Below, piece after piece: positions 59,852 through 64,000 of a DNA stretch of 64,000 bases. The notes below the pieces were generated by a model. It was not told the DNA's origin. It made no database searches and was given only the letters and a program-made list of their open reading frames with translations. Each line of letters opens with the position of its first letter. The stretch's first letter is position 1. The DNA is from Aeromonas rivipollensis. GTDB lineage: Bacteria; Pseudomonadota; Gammaproteobacteria; Enterobacterales; Aeromonadaceae. The position numbers and the translations under genes were made by a program. The stretch spans positions 124,001 to 188,000 of the forward strand of contig NZ_JAAILA010000012.1 in the NCBI RefSeq assembly GCF_010974825.1, in the 5' to 3' direction.

Positions 59852-61096
59852 TCAGGCTTCCTTGCTCCAGCGGTTCGGATCGTAATCCGGGCTGTAGCGA
59901 TCGACTATGATGGCGCAAGCCGCATCGCCGGTGATGTTGAGGGCGGTACGTATCATGTCGAACAGGCGATCCAGTGCGAACAGCAGCGGCAGCCCCTCGA
60001 TGGGGATGCCGGCCGCCAGCAGCACGGCCACCACCAGGAAGCTCGGGCCCGGCACGCCGGCCTGACCGATGGCACCCAGGGTCGAGGTGACTATGATGGC
60101 CGCCCAGGCGCCCATGCTGAGATCGATGTTGTAGACCTGGGCGAAGAAGATGGCCACCAGACCGTAATAGATGGCGTTGCCGCTCATGTTGATGGTGGCA
60201 CCCAGCGGCAGCACGAAGGAGGCGGTGGCGTTGGTCACCTTCAGCTCGTGCTCGCAGGTCTCCATGTTGACCGGCAGGGTCGCCATGGACGAGGCGGTGG
60301 AGAAGGCCACTATCTGCGGCTTCTTCATCGCCGAGAAGTACTTGCGCACCGGCGTGTTGGAGAAGAAGGCGATCAGCAGCGGGTAGACCACGAAGCCGAA
60401 GATGAGGATGGCGGCAACATAGACCACGAACAGCTTGAGCACCAGGGTCAGCACGTCGAAGCCATAGGTGCCGATGGCATCGGCCATCAGACCGAAGACC
60501 CCGATGGGGGCAATCAGCATCACCTTGTTAATCATCCAGACGAAGGCGTCCACCAGGGTGTTGAGGCCATCCACCAGCGGCTTGGCGCGCTCGCGGGGCT
60601 GCTTGGCCAGTGCTATGCCGAGGAACATGCAGAACACCAGGATCTGCAGTATGTTCGCCTCGTTCAGGGCGCTGAACACATTGGTCGGGATCATCCCAAG
60701 CAGGGTAGCCACGGCGTCTGGCAGGGCGCCCTTGTCGGCGTAGTCACCGGCAAACATGGCGGCCGTGGAGCCGAAATCGACCCCGACACCGGGCTTGAAG
60801 ATTTGACCCATCACCAGCGCCAGCAGCACCGCCAGGGCGGAGGTACCGAGGAAGAAGGCGAGCGTGGTCACCCCTATCTTGCCCGCGGCCGGGCTGGCCC
60901 CCAGATTGGCGGCCCCGGACAGGATGGCGACCGCCACCAGCGGGATCACCAGCATCTTGATCAGCTGGATGAAGAGCGTACCTAGGGGGGCGAAGACGGT
61001 CGCCTGCTCACCCATGAGGGCACCCACCAGCGCCCCCAGGATCATGGCGACCACAACCTGGAAGCCGATATTTTTAATTAATCCTTTTGTCAACAC
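59852..61096 (-). CDS. dicarboxylate/amino acid:cation symporter (DAACS family)
   Basis: 414 residues from the GTG at 61096 (AAGGAA seven bases upstream; another GTG at 61126 is possible). GltP-type fold with eight helices and two re-entrant hairpins. Hairpin 1 is SSMATLPVNMETC in place of the usual SSSATLP. The sodium/substrate motif after ASFVLPLGAT is INMSGNAIYYG, where well-known members have INMDGT. Hairpin 2 is GQAGVPGPSFL, and helix 8 has DRLFDMIRTALNITGDAA with the conserved Asp, Arg and Asn. Substrate is probably an acidic amino acid or dicarboxylate, but the changed motif makes this uncertain. Confidence 0.93.
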   Translation of the reverse strand: MLTKGLIKNIGFQVVVAMILGALVGALMGEQATVFAPLGTLFIQLIKMLVIPLVAVAILSGAANLGASPAAGKIGVTTLAFFLGTSALAVLLALVMGQIFKPGVGVDFGSTAAMFAGDYADKGALPDAVATLLGMIPTNVFSALNEANILQILVFCMFLGIALAKQPRERAKPLVDGLNTLVDAFVWMINKVMLIAPIGVFGLMADAIGTYGFDVLTLVLKLFVVYVAAILIFGFVVYPLLIAFFSNTPVRKYFSAMKKPQIVAFSTASSMATLPVNMETCEHELKVTNATASFVLPLGATINMSGNAIYYGLVAIFFAQVYNIDLSMGAWAAIIVTSTLGAIGQAGVPGPSFLVVAVLLAAGIPIEGLPLLFALDRLFDMIRTALNITGDAACAIIVDRYSPDYDPNRWSKEA

Positions 61097-61365
61097 AGAA
61101 TGTTCCTTTATTAAGCAATTACTCACACTGTTGCAGCGTAAATGACCACCCAGAGCGTCAAATCCTCTCCATTGCTCTGGCGGCGCGCTTTATCTCATAT
61201 TTATTACCCGTTTAACATCGTGATCCCTGAACGAAACGAATTTTTATGATTTTTCACAAAGTTGAGACCCACAAGAAACTCACCGTTTTTCCCCTATTTC
61301 ACCATGACAATCGCCAAAATAATGTGCTACTTTTGCTTTGCAAACGTGCATACAGGGAAGAAAAG

Positions 61366-61650
61366 ATGCTGAAAGTTAACGAATATTTTGACGGAAATGT
61401 TAAATCTATCGGTTTCGAGCAAAAAGGCGAGAAAGCCACGGTCGGCGTGATGGAAGCGGGTGATTACCAGTTCAACACCGCCGCCCCGGAGCGAATGACA
61501 GTGGTCAAGGGTGTCCTTCGCATCCAGCTGGCCGATGAAGACGAGTGGCACAGCTACCATCAGGGCGAGTCCTTCGACGTGGCCGGTCACTCCTCCTTCA
61601 AGCTGGAAGTGAAGACAGCCACCGCCTACCTGTGCGAGTTCCTCGACTGA
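61366..61650 (+). CDS. ppnP: pyrimidine/purine nucleoside phosphorylase
   Basis: 94 residues from the ATG at 61366 (GGAAG upstream; 40 more open codons upstream unsupported). A small cupin that phosphorolyses many nucleosides. It matches E. coli PpnP/YaiE in length (94) and wording: MLKVNEYFDGNVKSIGF, ATVGVMEAGDYQFNTAAPERM, VVKGVLRIQL, GESFDVAGHSSFKL and the end YLCEFLD. Single-gene unit, divergent from the symporter. Confidence 0.96.
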   Translation: MLKVNEYFDGNVKSIGFEQKGEKATVGVMEAGDYQFNTAAPERMTVVKGVLRIQLADEDEWHSYHQGESFDVAGHSSFKLEVKTATAYLCEFLD

Positions 61651-61816
61651 TAGCCCCTCAGGGGGGCCATGAGATGCAGATCCGCTCCTCCTGGCGCCCC
61701 TGATCCCCCTGTTTTGCCCCATTTCCACACCGCCATCACAGGCTGTTGCTTCCCCCCTTTTCATCGACTACAAAAAATTTACAATGTTTAGACGAAATCC
61801 ATAATCGGAGTACGTC

Positions 61817-63199
61817 ATGATCAGTGTCTTCGACCTGTTTTCCATCGGGATTGGTCCCTCCTCCTCCCACACAGTGGGGCCGATGCGGGCAGCCTGCGCC
61901 TTCGTGCACACCCTCAAGCAGAGTGCACTCCTCTCCCGCACCGAACGCGTCGTGGTCGAGTGCTACGGCTCCCTCGGCCAGACCGGCAAGGGGCATGGCA
62001 CCGGCAAGGCCATCATCCTGGGGCTGGCCGGCTTTGAACCCGAATCCGTGGACATCGAGGCCATCCCCGCCTTCCTCGATCAGGTGGAGCACAGCCAGAC
62101 CCTGCGGCTGGGAGGGGAGCAACCGAGCCAGTTCCCCCGCGTCGGTGCCATCATCTTCAATCGGCGCAAGACCCTGCCCGCCCACTCCAACGGCATGACA
62201 CTGCGCGCCTTCGCGGGCGACAGCCTGCTGTTCGAGCAGACCTACTACTCCATCGGTGGCGGCTTCATCATAGAGGAGAGCCACTTCGCCAACGCCCGGG
62301 AAGAGGCCGCCCGCTTCGATGCCGCCCACCCCGTCCCCTATCCGTTCGAGAGCGGGGCCCAGCTGCTGGCCCACTGCCAGGAGAGCGGCCTCTCCATCTC
62401 GGGATTGATGCTGGCCAATGAGAAGGTGTTTCGCAGCGAAGCCGAGATAAAGGCGGGCCTGCGCAAGATCTGGCAGGCGATGCAGGGCTGTGTCGAGCGC
62501 GGTTGCAGGAGCGAGGGGGTGTTGCCGGGGGGGCTCAAGGTGAAGCGCCGCGCCCCTGCCCTCTATCGCCAGCTCTGCGGCGAGACCAACTTCAACAAGG
62601 ATCCCCTGATGGTGATGGAGTGGGTGGACCTGTTTGCCCTGGCCGTCAACGAGGAGAATGCCGCCGGTGGCCGGGTGGTGACAGCCCCCACCAACGGCGC
62701 CGCCGGCATCATCCCCGCCGTGCTGCACTATTACGATCGCTTCGTGCGCAAGGTGGATGATGAGCTGCTGATGCAGTACTTCCTCACCGCCGCCGCCATC
62801 GGCATCTTATATAAGAAGAACGCCTCCCTGTCGGGGGCCGAGGTGGGTTGCCAGGGAGAAGTGGGGGTCGCCTGCTCCATGGCCGCCGGCGCCCTGGCCG
62901 AGCTGCAGGGCGGCAGCCCGGCCGTGGTCGAGAACGCCGCCGAGATCGGCATGGAACACAACCTGGGTTTGACCTGCGATCCCATCGGCGGCCTGGTGCA
63001 GGTGCCCTGCATAGAGCGCAACGCCATGGGGGCGGTCAAGGCGATCAACGCCGCCCGCCTGGCCCTGCGTGGCACAGGCGAGCACAAGGTCTCCCTGGAC
63101 AAGGTGATCAGGACCATGTGGGAAACCGGCAACGACATGAAGACCAAGTACAAGGAGACAGCCCGCGGCGGCCTCGCCGTCAACATCACCGAATGTTAA
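61817..63199 (+). CDS. L-serine ammonia-lyase (iron-sulphur type)
   Basis: 460 residues; converts L-serine to pyruvate and ammonia. The N-terminal beta domain begins [20 protein letters not shown], and the catalytic alpha domain carries [35 protein letters not shown] and [18 protein letters not shown], which supply the 4Fe-4S cysteines. Compared with the neighbouring copy, the N-terminal motif GKGHHTDTAI is [10 protein letters not shown]. It belongs to the single-chain SdaA/SdaB/TdcG family; which one cannot be decided. A terminator separates it from the second copy. Confidence 0.95.
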   Translation: MISVFDLFSIGIGPSSSHTVGPMRAACAFVHTLKQSALLSRTERVVVECYGSLGQTGKGHGTGKAIILGLAGFEPESVDIEAIPAFLDQVEHSQTLRLGGEQPSQFPRVGAIIFNRRKTLPAHSNGMTLRAFAGDSLLFEQTYYSIGGGFIIEESHFANAREEAARFDAAHPVPYPFESGAQLLAHCQESGLSISGLMLANEKVFRSEAEIKAGLRKIWQAMQGCVERGCRSEGVLPGGLKVKRRAPALYRQLCGETNFNKDPLMVMEWVDLFALAVNEENAAGGRVVTAPTNGAAGIIPAVLHYYDRFVRKVDDELLMQYFLTAAAIGILYKKNASLSGAEVGCQGEVGVACSMAAGALAELQGGSPAVVENAAEIGMEHNLGLTCDPIGGLVQVPCIERNAMGAVKAINAARLALRGTGEHKVSLDKVIRTMWETGNDMKTKYKETARGGLAVNITEC

Positions 63200-63232
63200 G
63201 CCTGGGTAAAAACGACCTCAGATGACCCTCAG

Positions 63233-63257
63233 ATACCCGGCCTGGCCGGGTATTTTT
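63233..63257 (+). terminator. terminator between the two serine deaminase genes
   Basis: ATACCCGG-CCTGG-CCGGGTAT hairpin followed by TTTTT. Confidence 0.9.
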
Positions 63258-63485
63258 TCGCAAAACGTTTGCCTTGCGCTTAACAAAATGGATAACCATC
63301 AAAATAAATTTTATACTCGCGCCGTGAATTCAACAAAAATAGATCTATTTCAACTTTTTTTAGGCAGGAAGCCGTTACACTGCGGTTATCTGGTTCCCTG
63401 GCCTTTGTGACGACAGACCCGTCCCATGGATCACCCTTTCTGCGAGCGGGCATGGCGCCCCCTTCTACCCTGAGGTAATTGTTAC

Positions 63486-64000
63486 ATGATCAGCGTTTTT
63501 GATATCTTCAAAATCGGTGTTGGCCCCTCCTCTTCCCACACTGTAGGCCCGATGAAAGCAGCCAAACAGTTCGTGGATGATCTGCGTGCTAGCGGCAAGA
63601 TCCGTGACATCACCCGGATCCAGGTTGACGTCTATGGCTCCCTCTCCTGGACCGGCAAAGGCCACCACACCGACACCGCCATCATCATGGGACTGGCCGG
63701 CAACCTGCCGGAAAATGTCGACATCGACGGCATTCCTGAATTCATCTCCCGGGTCGAGCAGACCGGTCGTCTGCCCATAGGCCTGCACTGCCACACCGTC
63801 AGCTTCCCGAAAGGCGCCATGGTGTTCCATGACGAGGCCCTGCCCCTGCATGAGAACGGCATGAAGCTGACCGCCTTCATCGAAGACGAGGCCATCTACA
63901 GCAAGACCTATTACTCCATCGGCGGTGGCTTCATCGTCGACGAAGAGAGCTTCGGCAAGGCCGACAGCGGCGACATGACCGTCAACTACCCCTTCAAGAG
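63486..64000 (+). CDS. second L-serine ammonia-lyase, truncated by the window edge
   Basis: Open from the ATG at 63486 to the right edge without a stop; 171 complete codons are visible. [53 protein letters not shown] and [18 protein letters not shown] are closely parallel to E. coli SdaA. The catalytic alpha domain lies outside the window. Compared with the copy just upstream it is nearer in wording to E. coli SdaA, so this is the better sdaA candidate. Confidence 0.93.
   Translation, partial: MISVFDIFKIGVGPSSSHTVGPMKAAKQFVDDLRASGKIRDITRIQVDVYGSLSWTGKGHHTDTAIIMGLAGNLPENVDIDGIPEFISRVEQTGRLPIGLHCHTVSFPKGAMVFHDEALPLHENGMKLTAFIEDEAIYSKTYYSIGGGFIVDEESFGKADSGDMTVNYPFK

Overview
The window is a stretch of a high-GC gammaproteobacterial chromosome, most likely Aeromonas. 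The evidence is the yoaA-tsaB-slp-fadD-rnd order shared with enterobacteria, gammaproteobacterial HisB/HisIE fusions, YaeQ, PpnP, YcfJ and ExeM homologues, and a 46-residue TIGR02808-type protein that I recall being noted in Aeromonas hydrophila. The organism call is inference from protein resemblance; no database was searched.

Layout. 1-1.6 kb: the end of a prophage (tail tip/fibre protein, AT-richer), closed by a terminator. 1.9-9.5 kb (minus): rnd, fadD, alpha/beta hydrolase, Slp-type lipoprotein, tsaB, yoaA and a small unknown gene. 9.6-24.6 kb (plus): the histidine operon with a His-rich leader peptide and attenuator, hisGDCBHA, a strong terminator, then three overlapping signalling genes (REC/HD-GYP response regulator, membrane PAS protein without a kinase, giant DUF4118-like/PAS/HisKA/REC/HPt hybrid kinase), and finally hisF-hisI. 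24.8-27.8 kb: accessory region with two tandem paralogous small genes, a decayed second hisI 3' end, and an AT-richer islet (pentapeptide-repeat protein, chloramphenicol-acetyltransferase-like enzyme, TetR regulator with two palindromic operators). 28-34 kb: acyl-CoA synthetase, ycfJ, and the extracellular nuclease ExeM. 34.5-38.8 kb: FecBCD-type ABC uptake system plus an MFS transporter. 39-41.5 kb: HNH endonuclease, AEC transporter, yaeQ, small membrane protein. 41.8-45.2 kb: fadIJ. 45.4-52 kb: a Bat-type operon (MoxR ATPase, DUF58, DUF4381, two VWA proteins, BatD). 52.1-56.6 kb: ECF sigma factor with DUF3379 partner, then two FadL porins. 56.7-64 kb: EAL-HDOD protein, acetyl-CoA acetyltransferase divergent from a LiuR-like MerR regulator, dicarboxylate/amino-acid symporter, ppnP, and two tandem L-serine deaminases, the second cut by the window edge.

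How it works together. Fatty-acid use is the strongest theme: two FadL importers, FadD, FadIJ and a second acyl-CoA synthetase. Three FadR-like 17-mers lie upstream of fadI and of both fadL genes. The his locus is unusual because a c-di-GMP/phosphorelay signalling cassette separates hisA from hisF.

The most unexpected DNA-level signal is duplication of gene 3' ends. The last 37 codons of the moxR gene are present three times in perfect phase, each with its own TGA and mostly synonymous differences. A diverged hisI tail lies 1 kb after hisI, and fadJ carries a second copy of its last codons.
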